DNA of 64,000 nt from an uncultured Myxococcales bacterium (GTDB lineage: Bacteria; Myxococcota_A; UBA9042; DTJE01). Shown here piece by piece: positions 1-10,670 of this stretch. The stretch covers positions 249,883-313,882 of the forward strand of contig CAIZWN010000005.1 in the NCBI GenBank assembly GCA_903936705.1. Direction: 5' to 3'. The stretch's first letter is position 1; each line of letters starts with the position of its first letter. Both the position numbers and the translations under genes were made by a program. The notes beneath the pieces are model-generated. The model was given only the letters and a program-made list of their open reading frames with translations. It had not been told where the DNA came from and did not search any database.

Positions 1-1310
1 TCATCGGACGGCATTCCGGTGCCTGCATCCGCGACGTCGATCTCCACCGCATTTCCGTCATCCACCAGTCGGCGGGTTATCGTGATTTCGCCACCATCCG
101 GCATCGCGTCCATCGCGTTCACCAGCAGGTTCAGGAACACCTGCTGGATCTGGGCAGCGTCCATCTCGATCTCGGGCAGGTCGCCCCCTACTTCCAATAT
201 TTGTATGCCCGACTTCGACGCCTGGGTCCTGACAACCTGCAGGACCTTGCCAATGACACCCTCGATCCTCGCCGGAATTCTCTGCGGCATGGTTTGACGC
301 GAAAAATCCAGCAGCCCCTTCACTATCTCGCGACAGCGCTGAGCCTCGCGAGAGATTGTCTCCAGGTCGGCACGACGAGGGTCAGAAGGATCACTCGAAT
401 CCAGCATGTTGCTGGAAATCAGCATCAGGCCGGTCAGCGGATTGTTGATTTCGTGGGCCACGCCAGCGGCCAACCGTCCGACTACCGCCAGCTTTTCCGA
501 GTGCAACAAGTGGCCGCGAGCCTCGGACAAGCTGCGGGTCATGCTGTTGAACTCCTGTGCAACATGGGCGAATTCGTCGTCGCCCGACGTCCGAATCGGC
601 TGATCCAGATTACCCCCGGACACGCTCGCCATGCCCTTTAACAGGACGCGAATGCGGCGGGTAACAAACCGGTGAACAAACCCGAAGATTACCAGGGCAA
701 TCAGGATGGTTAGAACCAGTGCCGACGCCAACGATGCGGCCCGGAACTTCTCGAGTTCGACGTCGAAGGGCGCCAGAGACAGTGTCAAATCCATGACGCC
801 CAGAATCTTCTGATCAGCGGGATGCACGTGGCACGGAGCCGACGAACAATCCGGTTCGTTGTACAAAGGCTCGATCAGCGTGAACAGGCGTCGTCCCTGC
901 GCGTCACGATAGATGAACGTCCGCTGGGCCGGATCCATCGACGCAACTGGCGCGCCATTTCCATGACACCCCTTGCAGGCATCATCTGTCGTTGGAACCC
1001 GCGAACCCGTAACCGCAGGGTCCGAAGCGAACTGGACAACGCCGTCCTTGTTGAAGATCCGAAGACCCGTGACGTCCTGCCCGCCTGCCAGTGTTCGGAC
1101 CGTCGTCTTCACGCCCTCGCGGTCATCGTGCAGCATGGCATACCGCAGGCTGCGTTTGACCGTGTCCGACAGGCGGATTCCGCCCCCCTGAACCTCTCCG
1201 ATAACCTGTTGCTCGAGGCTTCGAACTGCCACCCAGGCGCCGATGCCAAGGCCGACTGCCAGCGTCAGCCCCACTGCCACTACCAGGCGGACGGCAATCA
1301 ACTGTCTCAT
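1..1310 (-). CDS. Heme-c-motif sensor histidine kinase (3' end cut by window edge)
   Basis: Membrane sensor kinase read from 1310 towards the left edge; the ATP-binding domain is incomplete, ending inside the G box (DAGTGMP). The order is a first membrane segment (residues about 5-30), a periplasmic sensor, a second membrane segment (about 185-210), HAMP, then a HisKA domain with the H box VAHEINNPLTG. The periplasmic part holds CKGCH (Cys112-His116), a classical c-type heme motif, and CSSAPCH (Cys155-His161), a CX4CH heme-like motif. The kinase at 58200 has the same arrangement, so the two are paralogues. The ATG follows GGGAG and a good promoter lies 35-70 bases upstream. The partner regulator is probably beyond the window. 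Heme attachment is inferred from motifs only. Confidence 0.88.
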   Translation of the reverse strand, partial: MRQLIAVRLVVAVGLTLAVGLGIGAWVAVRSLEQQVIGEVQGGGIRLSDTVKRSLRYAMLHDDREGVKTTVRTLAGGQDVTGLRIFNKDGVVQFASDPAVTGSRVPTTDDACKGCHGNGAPVASMDPAQRTFIYRDAQGRRLFTLIEPLYNEPDCSSAPCHVHPADQKILGVMDLTLSLAPFDVELEKFRAASLASALVLTILIALVIFGFVHRFVTRRIRVLLKGMASVSGGNLDQPIRTSGDDEFAHVAQEFNSMTRSLSEARGHLLHSEKLAVVGRLAAGVAHEINNPLTGLMLISSNMLDSSDPSDPRRADLETISREAQRCREIVKGLLDFSRQTMPQRIPARIEGVIGKVLQVVRTQASKSGIQILEVGGDLPEIEMDAAQIQQVFLNLLVNAMDAMPDGGEITITRRLVDDGNAVEIDVADAGTGMPSD

Positions 1311-1351
1311 GAACGCTCCCGGAAAACGTCGGCTAGACCCTGGCGGGCGCG

Positions 1352-1380
1352 AGTATAGTCAAGAGGAGTCTGCTTGTCCA
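1352..1380 (-). promoter_or_regulatory. Sigma-70-type promoter for the heme-motif kinase
   Basis: On the minus strand TGGACA (1375-1380) and TATACT (1352-1357) are separated by 17 bases, both close to consensus. Transcription would start near 1345, leaving a leader of about 35 bases before the ATG at 1310. Confidence 0.55.
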
Positions 1381-1517
1381 CGTTCGAGGTACCGAAAATA
1401 CCGATTTACTGAATCCCGCCTACAGCAGGTTATCAGGCAGTCTGGCGGCATGACCCGAATCGCAATCACGAGTCTGAAACGGGAGAAAGCCGATTTGAAA
1501 ACGTGGTCACGACAACG

Positions 1518-2768
1518 CTATTTTTTCTCGTCGCTGGCGCTCTTGCGCTTCTGGGCACGCAGGAGCGCTTCACCGAGAGCGGTGACCGCAGGGACTGCGG
1601 GCTGGTTCTGGGGCGCGGTCGGGGTCCATCGCCGCTGGGTGCCTGCATCCCGATCGACAACAAAGCGGGCGCGAACCTCGGGATCCACCTCTTCTTCCTT
1701 GGCCTCCAGCGCCTTCAGCGACAGGGACACGCGACGCGACGCGGGATCAACCGTCAAAACTGAAACGTCGATTTCCTGATTGATCTTGAGAAGTTCACCC
1801 GCCGAACGCAGGTGTTTCTTTCCCGTGAACTCCGAGATGTGCAGCAGGCCCTCGATGCCGCCACCCACATCCACGAAAGCCCCATAGGTCGTCAGCCGGG
1901 TCACCTTCCCGCGTACGGTACTGCCTACCATCAAACGGTCCGATACGTCCGTCCACGGGCTGTCGCCGGCTTGGCGCAGGCTGGCGCTGATTCGGGGGCG
2001 CTCACCGGTCGTCTCGACACGCAGGATCTTGACCGTGATCTCGGTGCCAGGCGCTGGCGGGGGCTCGGAAGACCTGGTCCAGGACAGTTCGGACTGAGGC
2101 ACCAGCGCATTCACGCCACCACCCAGGTCCACGAAAATCCCGAATGTTTCATGCTTGACCACCCGGACCAGGCGCAACTGGCCCTCGGCAATCTCGGCCA
2201 TCAGACGCTCTCGATCAGCAGCCTGTTCCTCCTTCAAAAGGGCCGTACGCGACAAAATCACGTCCCTTCCGCGAACCTCCAGAACCCTGAACCGGAAGCG
2301 CTGGCCGATGTAGGTCTCGGGCGGCAGCCTTGCAAAATCCATCTGCGAAAATGGCACAAATCCTCGGGCTGACCCGGGCAGATCGACGGTAAAACCACCC
2401 TTGTTGGACCCGCTGACGTTTCCCTCTACCGGAATACCCGAGCGACTGGCCTGGACCAGCGACTCAAGGTCCAGGTTCCTGGCCTTCAGCGCCCTGGACA
2501 GAACAACTCCGCCGGCAACGAACTTCAGCACCCGACACTCGATGATGTCGCCCAGATTCAAAGACAAAAGTTCTTCCGGCGAAAACTCCTCAAGCCCTAT
2601 GGACCCTTCGGCACGCTGACCGACGTCCAGCAGCAGCGCAGTCTTTCCCAACTCGACAATCCGCGCCTTTACCATGTCGCCAGGGCTGTACCGGCTGAAT
2701 GACTTCGGAAGATTTTCCGCCAGCAACCGCTCGAATTCGCCGGGATCCTCGGTTCCATGATCGGTCAT
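1518..2768 (-). CDS. S1-domain RNA-binding protein (ribosomal protein S1-like)
   Basis: A 416-aa cytoplasmic protein with four S1 (OB-fold) RNA-binding repeats, at about residues 28-95, 112-185, 199-265 and 283-355. The last is the most typical (GKVTRLTTYGAFVDVGGGIE, then LLHISEF). Bacterial ribosomal S1 usually has four to six repeats, so this is either a short S1 or an S1-like accessory factor for translation or RNA turnover; other S1 genes may exist outside the window. The tail is rich in Lys, Arg and Pro. The start follows GAGG with a six-base gap. It is transcribed divergently from the cyclophilin gene. Confidence 0.85.
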   Translation of the reverse strand: MTDHGTEDPGEFERLLAENLPKSFSRYSPGDMVKARIVELGKTALLLDVGQRAEGSIGLEEFSPEELLSLNLGDIIECRVLKFVAGGVVLSRALKARNLDLESLVQASRSGIPVEGNVSGSNKGGFTVDLPGSARGFVPFSQMDFARLPPETYIGQRFRFRVLEVRGRDVILSRTALLKEEQAADRERLMAEIAEGQLRLVRVVKHETFGIFVDLGGGVNALVPQSELSWTRSSEPPPAPGTEITVKILRVETTGERPRISASLRQAGDSPWTDVSDRLMVGSTVRGKVTRLTTYGAFVDVGGGIEGLLHISEFTGKKHLRSAGELLKINQEIDVSVLTVDPASRRVSLSLKALEAKEEEVDPEVRARFVVDRDAGTQRRWTPTAPQNQPAVPAVTALGEALLRAQKRKSASDEKK

Positions 2769-2823
2769 GATGGGCCTCGATGCTCATTAGTAGGCGCACC
2801 CGCCCATGCGGATGCGTCGGCCG

Positions 2824-2852
2824 ATGGTAGGGACCTCGGGGACTTGCGTCAA
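2824..2852 (-). promoter_or_regulatory. Sigma-70-type promoter for the S1-domain gene
   Basis: TTGACG (2847-2852, minus strand), 17-base spacer, TACCAT (2824-2829). The predicted start near 2816 gives a leader of about 48 bases. Confidence 0.5.
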
Positions 2853-2960
2853 GCACGACACCTAATTTCGGAAGGCATTCGTCCTGCAACGCATCTGCGG
2901 TATCATCCCGAACACGCCGCCCACCGGTGGGACGGCATTTGCCCTTAGGAGGTACCGGAG

Positions 2961-3590
2961 ATGAAGACGTTTCGAGTCTCGTTGCTGTTCGCGGCCCTGA
3001 CCCTGGTTGGATGCGGTACGAAGGGCGAGTCGAGCGCGTCGGCAGGCACGACGGCAAAGTCGGAATCGCCTGCTGCCACCACCCAGAAGTCTGCCGAACA
3101 ATTGAAACCTGTCGCAGTGTCGGTTCAGACAAACGTCGGCACCATCGTAATGGAGTTGTATCCGGACAAGGCACCCAAGACGGTCGAGAATTTCCTGACT
3201 CTGGCCCGAAAAGGGTTCTATGACGGCATTCAGTTTCACCGCATCGTCCCGGGCTTCGTCATCCAAGTTGGCGACCCGTTGACAAAGGACCCGACGCAGA
3301 AGGCCCGCTGGGGAACTGGCGACCCGGGCTACAAGTTTGCTGACGAACCAGTTGCCGGCGAGTACGTTCGAGGGGCGCTGGCCATGGCAAACTCTGGTCC
3401 GAACACGAACGGCAGCCAGTTCTTCATCTGCCTGCAAGACCTGACGGGCCGCCTGCCCAAGAAGTACAACTACTTCGGAAAGGTTACGACCGGACTGGAT
3501 GTCGTCGACAAGATCGCCGCTCTTGAGCGTGACGAACGCGACTGTCCGAAAACTCCAGCCACGATCGAGAAGGTGACCGTCATCCAGTGA
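2961..3590 (+). CDS. Peptidyl-prolyl cis-trans isomerase, cyclophilin type, lipoprotein
   Basis: A 209-aa cyclophilin predicted to be lipid-anchored outside the inner membrane: a hydrophobic signal ends in the lipobox LVGC (Cys18), followed by a Ser/Ala/Thr-rich linker to about residue 50. The catalytic domain shows FHRIVPGFVIQVGD and GSQFFI, the usual active-site segments of cyclophilins, so it should isomerise prolyl bonds in exported proteins. The ATG is preceded by AGGAGGT with ideal spacing. It stands alone, divergent from the S1-domain gene and followed by a 36-codon membrane-protein gene. Confidence 0.9.
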   Translation: MKTFRVSLLFAALTLVGCGTKGESSASAGTTAKSESPAATTQKSAEQLKPVAVSVQTNVGTIVMELYPDKAPKTVENFLTLARKGFYDGIQFHRIVPGFVIQVGDPLTKDPTQKARWGTGDPGYKFADEPVAGEYVRGALAMANSGPNTNGSQFFICLQDLTGRLPKKYNYFGKVTTGLDVVDKIAALERDERDCPKTPATIEKVTVIQ

Positions 3591-3755
3591 CGGCCCCGGG
3601 GGATTTCGACATCGAAACCCTCCTTCTGGTACACTTGTAATCGAACCAAGAAATTGGCGTCCGCTGCCGGGGCCTCGTGCCAGACGGTGCGGGAGGTCCC
3701 GGCGGGAAGCTTTGGCAGCGGTCCGTCCCGGGACGAGTCCGCTTTGGGGGGGATC

Positions 3756-3866
3756 ATGGCAGTTGTGGTCATTGCAGTGGTGGGATTCTTCGCGATCATC
3801 GCCTTCGTGGCCTATATGAGGAAGCGCAACTACCACGCCCCTGATCTTGATGCCAAGGGCAAGTAG
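3756..3866 (+). CDS. Small single-span membrane protein, 36 aa
   Basis: A short reading frame after a run of Gs that can serve as a ribosome site. The product is one hydrophobic helix (about residues 2-21, VVVIAVVGFFAIIAF) and a positively charged tail with RKRN, giving an expected inside C-terminus. It ends 21 bases before the convergent permease gene. No family is recognised. The clean helix-plus-basic-tail layout and the placed ribosome site make it credible, but a gene this small could be chance. Confidence 0.45.
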   Translation: MAVVVIAVVGFFAIIAFVAYMRKRNYHAPDLDAKGK

Positions 3867-3887
3867 GCCTTGTTCGCGGCCGCCAGT

Positions 3888-4664
3888 TCAGGTTCCCGAA
3901 AGCACCTGCCATGCCAGACGAACCAGCAGCAATGCGACTACGCCAACAAAGACCCTCCTGACCCAGGCACTCCCCTGCCCTATGGCGAATCTGGCACCCG
4001 CCATTCCACCAAGAAGATTGGAGACCGCCAGCATGACGGCAAGGCCGGGCATCCATGAACCATGCCACATGAACACGACGAGGGCCGCCAGATTGGACCC
4101 CCAGTTTGCCGCCTTCGCCAGCGCGGATGATCGAAGAAAATCGTAGCCGAGTATGCTGACGTTCAAGAAGATCAGCAGGCTTCCGGTTCCCGGGCCGAAG
4201 ATCCCGTCGTAAAATCCCAGGCACAAGGCTATAGCGACCGACAGTACCATCCCCGTCTTCGCCGCAAACCGAGGGGCATGAACACGCCCGTGACCGGGAC
4301 GAAGAAGGGTGAAAACCAGCATCCCGACAAGAAGAACCACCATCGCAGGCTTCAGGATCGACGGGTCGATCCCATAGGCCATCCGGGCGCCGACAGCCGA
4401 CCCTGCCATCGCAGCGACGACAGGGCCAGCAAGTTCGCGCCACCCAACCAGGTCCGCCTTTACGAACTGCCAGGTCGCAGCACTGGTTCCCGTGAAAGCG
4501 GCAAACTTGTTGGTCCCCAGAAGGGTTGTAATCGGGGTTGACGCCGGAAAGCCCAACAACAGAGCCGGCAACAGGATCAACCCTCCGCCGCCGGCCACCG
4601 CATCAATGAACCCAGCCAAGCCCGACGCAAGCGCCAGAAAGGCAACCACCTCTGCGCCGGGCAT
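3888..4664 (-). CDS. TSUP (TauE/SafE) family permease
   Basis: A 258-aa integral membrane protein of the sulfite exporter TauE/SafE family. It opens with the family's signature loop FIDAVAGGGGLILLPALLLG and repeats a similar segment in the second half (GFYDGIFGPGTGS). Members export or import sulfur-containing or small organic anions; the substrate cannot be read from sequence. The ATG at 4664 is preferred to upstream in-frame codons because those overlap the end of the neighbouring minus-strand gene (stop at 4732). Confidence 0.85.
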   Translation of the reverse strand: MPGAEVVAFLALASGLAGFIDAVAGGGGLILLPALLLGFPASTPITTLLGTNKFAAFTGTSAATWQFVKADLVGWRELAGPVVAAMAGSAVGARMAYGIDPSILKPAMVVLLVGMLVFTLLRPGHGRVHAPRFAAKTGMVLSVAIALCLGFYDGIFGPGTGSLLIFLNVSILGYDFLRSSALAKAANWGSNLAALVVFMWHGSWMPGLAVMLAVSNLLGGMAGARFAIGQGSAWVRRVFVGVVALLLVRLAWQVLSGT

Positions 4665-4731
4665 GTCCAGCCTCCATGAAGTCCTCCCGAAAATCACGGT
4701 GCCAGAACCGGCCCTGCAACGCGCAGTCGAT

Positions 4732-5907
4732 CTAGTCCCGTATGGACTCCAGCGCCTTTCTAGCCGCAGTAGAGACGCCCATCCGCACAAAGTTCGGCCT
4801 TGCCAGCAGCCTCCACTCGGAAGGGCCCAATCGGGGCACCAGCCTGATAGCCAGGTCGAGGGGGGACGACGGGTTCTTGACCAGCGCCAGGATCACCATT
4901 CGCGACGACATCCAGGTCGAATTCGCCGAAATGGCCTCCAGCGCATCCTTGGCCAGGCCCGGCCAGTTCGCGTATTCCAGAACCTCGTCCAGCATGACGT
5001 CCGGGTTTGACAGCACGGTCCGCTGCAGCGACTTGTTCGGATCACGCATCAGGATCTGCCTTACCGTACGACGCCCGTGACGAGCCAATTTCTGCTTTTC
5101 CAGAAGCGGCAGGTCCCTGACCTTTGCGTACACATCCGAATACTCGGTCTCGCGGCCGGTGACCGTCGACCCCCCCCCGGCAACAGTGGAAGTACCATCG
5201 GCACGCCTTTCCGGAAGGTCCTTGACCGATCCCGGCGTGCCCGCCCGGGCCACCGGCATCCGGATCATAGGCCGACGCGGCACCGAGGTGTCCGCTGCGG
5301 GAACAACCCGGGGTGCCGAAGCCTCTTCCACGGGACCCGCCTCAATCGCAAACTTGTCTATTTCCACCGACTCGTTCAGCAGATCAAAGATGGACACGCT
5401 GCCAGAGGACTCCTCGCGAATTGCGGCAAGAGGCTTTGCTGTATGGGTCTGGCGCTGTGTTGGAAACAGTGGCCTGACAGGTTCGACTGCTGGTTCTGGC
5501 TGGAGCTTGTCGGTTCCAGACGGCTCTGCACCGTCCCGAAACAACAGATTTTCGGGGCTGACGGTCAGAAGCAGGTCGTCCACGAGACTGGAACTGCTGG
5601 GCACACTTGCTGCGGTGCCTGAAATGGGCAACTGGGTAGCGCCCGAATTAGACACCTTCGTCATACGACGCAACGATTCCAGCGGAGGCAAACTGTCTGC
5701 CTGTAGCAGGAATTCGTTCTCGCCGCTGGCCCGGATTACGCGCCCCCTTGTCTCGAAAACGGAGCCATCAGGCAGCATCAGCCTGACCTTCCCCTCGGCC
5801 AGCATCGGCGGCGGAGTGCCCTCGGCTGGCACCACTCCCATCGATACGTATCTTTCGAGAACGACAGCCAACCATCGCGGGTTCTGAAGATTGATGTCCC
5901 ACGTCAT
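4732..5907 (-). CDS. PilZ-like / HEAT-like protein of unknown role
   Basis: A 391-aa cytoplasmic protein in three parts. The N-terminal ~100 residues read like a PilZ-type beta-barrel (VRLMLPDGSVFETRGRVI); PilZ domains bind cyclic di-GMP, but I do not see a confident RxxxR motif. A Pro/Ser/Val-rich low-complexity linker of about 170 residues follows. The last ~130 residues are helical repeats (RRTVRQILMRDPNKSLQR, LALVKNPSSPLDLAIRLV) like those in DUF2336 or HEAT-type proteins. A run of eleven Gs forms the ribosome-binding region and nine Gs lie in the coding sequence, both prone to slippage. The start at 5907 was chosen because that G-rich site directly precedes it. Confidence 0.65.
   Translation of the reverse strand: MTWDINLQNPRWLAVVLERYVSMGVVPAEGTPPPMLAEGKVRLMLPDGSVFETRGRVIRASGENEFLLQADSLPPLESLRRMTKVSNSGATQLPISGTAASVPSSSSLVDDLLLTVSPENLLFRDGAEPSGTDKLQPEPAVEPVRPLFPTQRQTHTAKPLAAIREESSGSVSIFDLLNESVEIDKFAIEAGPVEEASAPRVVPAADTSVPRRPMIRMPVARAGTPGSVKDLPERRADGTSTVAGGGSTVTGRETEYSDVYAKVRDLPLLEKQKLARHGRRTVRQILMRDPNKSLQRTVLSNPDVMLDEVLEYANWPGLAKDALEAISANSTWMSSRMVILALVKNPSSPLDLAIRLVPRLGPSEWRLLARPNFVRMGVSTAARKALESIRD
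5170..5178 (-). repeat. Homopolymer tract G9 inside the coding region
   Basis: Nine consecutive Cs on the plus strand encode a Gly-Gly-Gly run in the linker of the PilZ-like protein. Loss or gain of one base would truncate the protein before its C-terminal domain. Confidence 0.8.
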
Positions 5908-5910
5908 CGG

Positions 5911-5921
5911 CCCCCCCCCCC
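5911..5921 (-). repeat. Homopolymer tract G11 in the ribosome-binding region
   Basis: Eleven consecutive Cs on the plus strand sit four bases from the ATG at 5907. They form the Shine-Dalgarno region of the PilZ-like gene, so tract-length changes would alter its spacing. Confidence 0.8.
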
Positions 5922-5964
5922 TCGCCGCCCGGACAACACGCACGGGCACTACGAGACATTATCG

Positions 5965-5994
5965 TTGTGTAGTTTACACCTGGTTGCCTATAAT
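5965..5994 (+). promoter_or_regulatory. Promoter for the NAD-type isocitrate dehydrogenase
   Basis: TTGTGT (5965-5970), 18-base spacer and a perfect TATAAT (5989-5994). Predicted start near 6001 with a leader of about 75 bases. Confidence 0.45.
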
Positions 5995-6076
5995 TCCGAC
6001 CAGAAGTTGCAATGAAATCGATGGGGCGGCCGACTAGGACCGGACCCGTGTTCCAGGATCCCGACTGGAGGTCCGG

Positions 6077-7318
6077 ATGATGAATGATTCTATAATCCAA
6101 TATGAAAACAAGCAGTTCGTGGTACCCGACCGGCCTACAATTCCCGTCCTGCCCGGCGATGGTATCGGCCCCGAGGTCTTCGCTGCCTCTCGCCCTTCAA
6201 TTGCCGCAGCCATTGACGCGTGCTATGGCGGCAGACGCAAGATCGACTGGCTGGAACTGCCCGCAGGCGTGTCGGCCATCCAGAAGGGCCTGCTGCCGCT
6301 GCCAGAATCCACGCTGGATGCCATCCGGAAGTACCGTGTCGCAATCAAGGGCCCGACCATGACACCGACCGGCGGAGGGCACAGGTCCATTAACGTGGTC
6401 TTGCGCCAGGCTCTTGATCTGTATTCCAGCGTTCGTCCGGTCCGGTATTTCCGAGGTGTCAAATCCCCGGTACGAAACCCTCACGCACTGGACGTGGTCA
6501 TCTTCCGCGAGAACACTGAGGACGTCTACGCAGGCATCGAGTTCGAGCAGGGTACCGACGACGAGGTCGAACTTGCTGCCTGGTTGCGCACCAAGAAATT
6601 TCACGTGCCCTTCGACGCCGGCCTGGGCATCAAGGTGATTTCTAAGGTATGCAGCCAGCGCCTGGTCCGCGCCGCCGTGAAGTACGCCATTGCCAGAGGC
6701 CTGCACCGTGTGACGCTGGTGCACAAAGGCAACATCATGAAAGCGACAGAGGGGGCATTCCTTCGATGGGGTCAGGAGGTCGTCCGCGAGGAATTCGCCG
6801 GAAGCGCAGTAATCGCGTCCGATTTTCACGGCGCAACCATCCCGCCCGGGCAGGTCCTTGTCGACGAGCGTATCGCCGACGCCATGTTCCAGGACCTGAT
6901 TCTGTCGCCGTCCCGATTCAATGTCATTGCGACCCCTAACATCAACGGCGACTACCTGTCAGACGCCTGCGCCGCGCAGGTTGGCGGCCTGGGTGTAGCT
7001 CCCGGCGCAAACATTGGCGAGGGGCTTGCCGTGTTCGAACCAACCCACGGAACGGCCCCCGACATCGCCGGCAAGGGCATCGCCAACCCGGGCTCGATGA
7101 TCCTCACCGCAGCCATGCTGCTGGAACACATAGGCTGGATCGAGGCATCCAGGATGCTGGTGGCCGCCTTCGAGACGGTTCTTGGATCCGGCAGGATGAC
7201 GGTGGATCTGGCGGTGGATCGCCCCGAAATCCAGGTTCTTTCGACGACCGGTTTCGGCGACGCCGTGGCCGATGAAGTGGTCCGTCGCCACAGATCTGGC
7301 CGCAAGACAAACGCGTAG
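6077..7318 (+). CDS. Isocitrate/isopropylmalate dehydrogenase family, NAD-type isocitrate dehydrogenase
   Basis: A 413-aa beta-decarboxylating dehydrogenase. It shares isocitrate-binding segments with the adjacent bacterial-type enzyme ([40 protein letters not shown]), so isocitrate is the likely substrate, giving 2-oxoglutarate and CO2. The cofactor region reads THGTAPDIAGKGIANP: Asp-Ile stand where NADP enzymes carry Lys-Tyr, and the later Tyr/Arg pair is absent, indicating NAD. It is about 60 residues shorter than its neighbour because it lacks the middle insertion. GGAGG lies five bases before the ATG. It converges on the NADP-type gene, 32 bases apart. A homoisocitrate or isopropylmalate role is less likely given the context. 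Confidence 0.82.
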   Translation: MMNDSIIQYENKQFVVPDRPTIPVLPGDGIGPEVFAASRPSIAAAIDACYGGRRKIDWLELPAGVSAIQKGLLPLPESTLDAIRKYRVAIKGPTMTPTGGGHRSINVVLRQALDLYSSVRPVRYFRGVKSPVRNPHALDVVIFRENTEDVYAGIEFEQGTDDEVELAAWLRTKKFHVPFDAGLGIKVISKVCSQRLVRAAVKYAIARGLHRVTLVHKGNIMKATEGAFLRWGQEVVREEFAGSAVIASDFHGATIPPGQVLVDERIADAMFQDLILSPSRFNVIATPNINGDYLSDACAAQVGGLGVAPGANIGEGLAVFEPTHGTAPDIAGKGIANPGSMILTAAMLLEHIGWIEASRMLVAAFETVLGSGRMTVDLAVDRPEIQVLSTTGFGDAVADEVVRRHRSGRKTNA

Positions 7319-7350
7319 GCGTCAATCGAAAGTCGAAAGCTGTCTTGTGG

Positions 7351-8766
<1,416 letters not shown>

Positions 8767-8853
8767 CGATTCCTCCTAGACGTTTGTGGGCAACAAGGGG
8801 ACCTTCAGAGCTGAACGGGGAACTCCTAAAGCAGTACAAAAAGGACTGGGGGC

Positions 8854-8882
8854 ATCTTATTTAGGCACCTATGTCGTGTCAA
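8854..8882 (-). promoter_or_regulatory. Strong sigma-70-type promoter for icd
   Basis: A perfect TTGACA (8877-8882, minus strand), 17-base spacer and TAAGAT (8854-8859). The start near 8847 leaves a leader of about 80 bases. The rest of 8767-9008 shows nothing else I can name. Confidence 0.65.
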
Positions 8883-9008
8883 GGTTGCGGCCCAGCAAAG
8901 CCTGTCTGGATGCGACCGCGCGCTTCCGATGCAGTGGACCACTGCCACGACTGGGTCGCGAGATCCGAGACCTGAGAGGGGATCCGAAGGCATACCCAGC
9001 CGGCGCGC

Positions 9009-10670
9009 CTAGACCTTCACACGATACTCGCGCCAGGCAGCCCGCTTCAGCACCTCCCTGAAGCGCGGATGCGCGACCGAAATCACCGCGCGAATGAATT
9101 CAGACTGGCTGCGGCCCGACAACTGCGCTATGCCGTGCTCGGTCACCAGGTACGACACCGCGCCTTCGCGCCCACCCGCCATGTCCGGCCCGGTGTACGC
9201 TACCGGGGTCCCCCTGGGCAGGAACGGGAAGACCGAGGAACGCGTCTCGCCCTCGGGCGTGGTATGCGTCGACTTCATGCACAGATAACTGATCCCGCCC
9301 TTCGCCAGGCCTCGCAGAATAGCCGCGCCGCCGCCAACGCCGCTGTAGTGGTTCCTGTCGCGCGCCGACGTGTTCACGTGCCCGTTGAAATCGATCGCCA
9401 GACAGTTGTTGATTCCCATGCCCCCCGCGAAAGCCTCGGAAACGACGACCCGGGACGACGGAGCCACGATGACCGCGGGGTTGTTGTCGATACGCCTATA
9501 GAAATCGCTGTCCTTCATGCCCACCGTGAACGTGCAGACGATCCGACCGTCCAGTTGCGTTCGCCGCCCATCCTTCTCGATGATATGAGACCCGGCGATC
9601 TTGCCGGACTCGAACAGGTCCAGCATGTACGGCTCCAGCATCTCGGTGTACGCGCGGCCCGTCCACGACGACTCCTTCAGTTTGCGCACGGCCAGGACGC
9701 CCGTGCCGCCAAAGCCGACCTGAACGGCGCGACCGTGTGTCCGATCTTTGTTCGCCTCGACGTGGTTCACGACGTGCTCGGCAATCGTCAGTTCGGTTGG
9801 CAGCGGCTTGTCGAACGCCCCGGCTGGCAGCGCCGGCAGGGGACCATCGTCCTCGACCACGAACAGGCGTCCGGCTTTCGCCAGAGGCTTGAACCGATCA
9901 ACGTGGATCGTGTTCGACGCGTCCTCGTATCCCCTGGTGAATGGGTAGGCAGCGTTCACGTACAGCAAAAGGTCCTGATCGCACGACTCGACAATGTGGT
10001 CCAGAACCGTGCTGTTGAAGGCCGAACAGGGTCCATGACTCATCTCTCCGTTCGCGTTCGGAGGGGTCATGACCATGACCGCGACGTGCGTCCTGGAATT
10101 GCCCCTCTCGTCCAGCGCCATATTGTCCGCGGCATCCGGAAAGTGGACGAACACCATGTCGGTAATACCCATGCGCGACGTGTTGCGACGAATGTATTCG
10201 GGGTAGAGCACCCGTGACATCGGCACGTCGGGAACGATCCCGTTCATGGCGGGACTCAGGAAGCCGCACCTGAAGACGATTTTGCGCTTCTGCAGACGCT
10301 TGTAGTGCGCAATCAGCGAAGCGAGGCTGTCGAATTTGCGCGTTGCCTGGTTGATCGTTCGAGCCCACTCGGCGAACAGGCTGACCGACAGTTCGTCGGC
10401 CACACCGTGCAACAGGCCCTTGCGTTTCAAGGCGCTGCCCACGAACAGATTGTAGGGGGTCAACACCAGCCCGTTCACGAAGTTCAGTTCCTGTACCTTC
10501 TCGCGGCGGATGTGATCCCAGACCGTCGAGTAGAAAGTGCAGGGTTCAGACGTCGCGAATCCGGCCAGGATGCTGCGGCCGGATCGAACGGTCTTCTTCA
10601 AGGCCTCGTCGTTTGGCAACAGACAATCGTTCAGCACCTTCGGCAACGCCTTCTTGCTTGTGGTGGACAT
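9009..10670 (-). CDS. Acetyl-CoA hydrolase/CoA-transferase family protein (Cat1/AarC-like)
   Basis: A 553-aa family I CoA-transferase-type enzyme. The C-terminal half shows VQVGFGGTGVLAV, GGMGINNCLAIDFNGHVN, NHYSGVGGGAAILRGLAKGG and VTEHGIAQLSG, typical of acetyl-CoA hydrolase, 4-hydroxybutyrate CoA-transferase and succinyl-CoA:acetate CoA-transferase relatives. Among two isocitrate dehydrogenases and aconitase, a succinyl-CoA:acetate CoA-transferase that activates acetate while completing the TCA cycle is attractive, but the sequence alone does not fix the substrate pair. The ATG at 10670 follows GGAGAG; further in-frame codons upstream have no ribosome site. Confidence 0.82.
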   Translation of the reverse strand: MSTTSKKALPKVLNDCLLPNDEALKKTVRSGRSILAGFATSEPCTFYSTVWDHIRREKVQELNFVNGLVLTPYNLFVGSALKRKGLLHGVADELSVSLFAEWARTINQATRKFDSLASLIAHYKRLQKRKIVFRCGFLSPAMNGIVPDVPMSRVLYPEYIRRNTSRMGITDMVFVHFPDAADNMALDERGNSRTHVAVMVMTPPNANGEMSHGPCSAFNSTVLDHIVESCDQDLLLYVNAAYPFTRGYEDASNTIHVDRFKPLAKAGRLFVVEDDGPLPALPAGAFDKPLPTELTIAEHVVNHVEANKDRTHGRAVQVGFGGTGVLAVRKLKESSWTGRAYTEMLEPYMLDLFESGKIAGSHIIEKDGRRTQLDGRIVCTFTVGMKDSDFYRRIDNNPAVIVAPSSRVVVSEAFAGGMGINNCLAIDFNGHVNTSARDRNHYSGVGGGAAILRGLAKGGISYLCMKSTHTTPEGETRSSVFPFLPRGTPVAYTGPDMAGGREGAVSYLVTEHGIAQLSGRSQSEFIRAVISVAHPRFREVLKRAAWREYRVKV

